From: Sipunculus nudus
Taxonomy: Eukaryota; Annelida; Sipuncula; Golfingiida; Sipunculidae
Direction of reading: 5' to 3'
DNA: 64,000 bases
Assembly: GCA_026874595.1 (NCBI GenBank)
Contig: CM049317.1
Location: 23,859,901-23,923,900, forward strand
The notes under the pieces are model-generated. The model was not told the origin of the DNA. It saw only the letters and a program-made list of their open reading frames with translations, and searched no databases. The position numbers and the translations under genes were made by a program. Shown in pieces: positions 63,139 to 64,000 of the stretch (positions are counted from its first letter, which is position 1; the number at the start of each line of letters is the position of its first letter).

Positions 63139-64000
63139 CATAAACCCACATATCTCGGGAACCGTTTGACCGATCAGGAAATTTTTTTTGCACAAATGTA
63201 GCCCTCGGAGAGCTTTATAACATACACCAAAAATGGTGGCGCCACCTGCAACCATGTTTGCACAGTGTCCATCTGTTCGTCTGCCTTGGGTTAAAATCAC
63301 TCATATCTCTGCAGTGACTTGACTAATTCACCTGAAATTCGGCATGCGTAAACATCCTGGATAGCTTTTCTGATTTTATGACAGGTGGCGCCACCTTCAT
63401 TCACGTTTACGCTGCAGACATCCAAGCTCATATCTCGGGAACCGTTTGACCGATCAGGAAAATTCTTTTGCACAAATGTAGCCCTTGGAGAGCTTTATAA
63501 CATACACCAAAAATGGTGGCGCCACCTGCAACCATGTTTGCACAGTGTCCATTTGTTCGTCTGCCTTGGGTTAAAATCAGTCATATCTCTGCAGTGACTT
63601 GACTAATTCACCTGAAATTTGGCATGCGTATACATCCTGGATAGCTTTTCTGATTTTGTGACAGGTGGCGCCACCTACATTCACGTTTAAGCTGCAGACA
63701 TCCAAGCTCATAACTCGGAAACCGTTTGACGGATCAGGAAAATTCTTTTGCACAAATGTAGCCCTTAGAGAGCTTTATAACATACACCAAAAATGGTGGC
63801 GCAACCTGCAACCATGTTTGCACAGTGTCCATCTGTTTGTCTGCCTTGGGTTAAAATCACTCATATCTCTGCAGTGACTTGACTAATTCACCTGAAATTT
63901 GGCATGCGCATACATCCTGGATAGCTTTTCTGATTTTATGACAGGTGGCGCCACCTACATTCACGTTTACGCTGCAGACATCCAAGCTCATATCTCAGGA
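63139..64000 (+). repeat. 280 bp tandem satellite, runs off the window
   Basis: The box 'tatctcggga' starts at 63151, 63431, 63711 (one change) and 63991, an exact 280 bp period with only a few substitutions per unit. Each unit is two related halves of about 152 and 128 bp (the second starts 'tatctctgcagtgac' at 63303). Perfect palindromes GGTGGCGCCACC lie at 63235, 63384, 63515, 63664 and 63944, spaced 149 and 131 bp alternately; the one at 63795 has a single mismatch. The 70-codon frames at 63385 and 63665 are by-products of the repeat, since 280 is not a multiple of three. Confidence 0.9.

Noticed and set aside
63385-63877. Two similar 70-codon ORFs near the right end
   Set aside because: They are the satellite repeat read twice; the 280 bp period breaks the frame between units.

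Overview
The window looks like non-coding eukaryotic DNA from a marine invertebrate, most likely a mollusc. It is AT-rich, full of (TA)n, (GA)n and poly-G/C runs, has no long open reading frame (longest about 117 codons, unrecognised), and carries many short non-autonomous transposable elements. Two dispersed families resemble repeats common in mollusc and other lophotrochozoan genomes: a retroposon tail with a GGCGGAGG motif, and a SINE whose 3' half resembles the conserved Nin-type domain. The clade is inferred from family resemblance, not from a database search. No complete protein gene, rRNA or canonical tRNA gene was found.

Layout. 1-8 kb: AT-rich unique DNA with dispersed repeat copies, a possible 1.0 kb terminal-inverted-repeat (TIR) element (6163-7189) and a diverged ~180 bp tandem repeat. 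8.4-10.3 kb: two head-to-tail copies of an exact 974 bp unit, about 99% identical. 11.9-12.2 kb: a minisatellite running into a SINE. 15.1-17.8 kb: two hAT-like elements with 8 bp target-site duplications (TSDs) flank a stretch with a possible promoter/donor and an unrecognised coding-like remnant. 18-30 kb: mostly unique DNA with a tRNA-derived SINE head, dispersed repeats, candidate conserved regulatory stretches and a third hAT-like element. 30.8 kb: a short Ty3/gypsy reverse-transcriptase relic. 34.2 kb: a TA-flanked MITE. 35.5-35.75 kb: the best gene-like signal, a CCAAT palindrome, TATA box, initiator and splice donor that together suggest a non-coding first exon. 37.1-40.2 kb: a 3,079 bp element with perfect 12 bp TIRs and a perfect 5 bp TSD. 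40.7-41.2 kb: a fourth hAT-like element.

44.7-62.9 kb is dominated by two direct copies of an ~8.3 kb block (44664-52989 and 54571-62892), separated by a 1.58 kb spacer with its own MITE and ORF. An older diverged fragment of the block lies at about 42.0-42.3 kb. The start of the block is homologous, in inverted orientation, to the 974 bp tandem unit. The window ends in a 280 bp tandem array (63.1 kb to the edge), itself a dimer of half-units, most of which carry a perfect GGTGGCGCCACC palindrome.

In effect this is an intergenic or intronic stretch shaped by non-autonomous DNA transposons, segmental and tandem duplication and satellite growth, with at most one or two 5' exons of genes whose coding parts lie elsewhere. 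All identities and repeat boundaries were read by eye.
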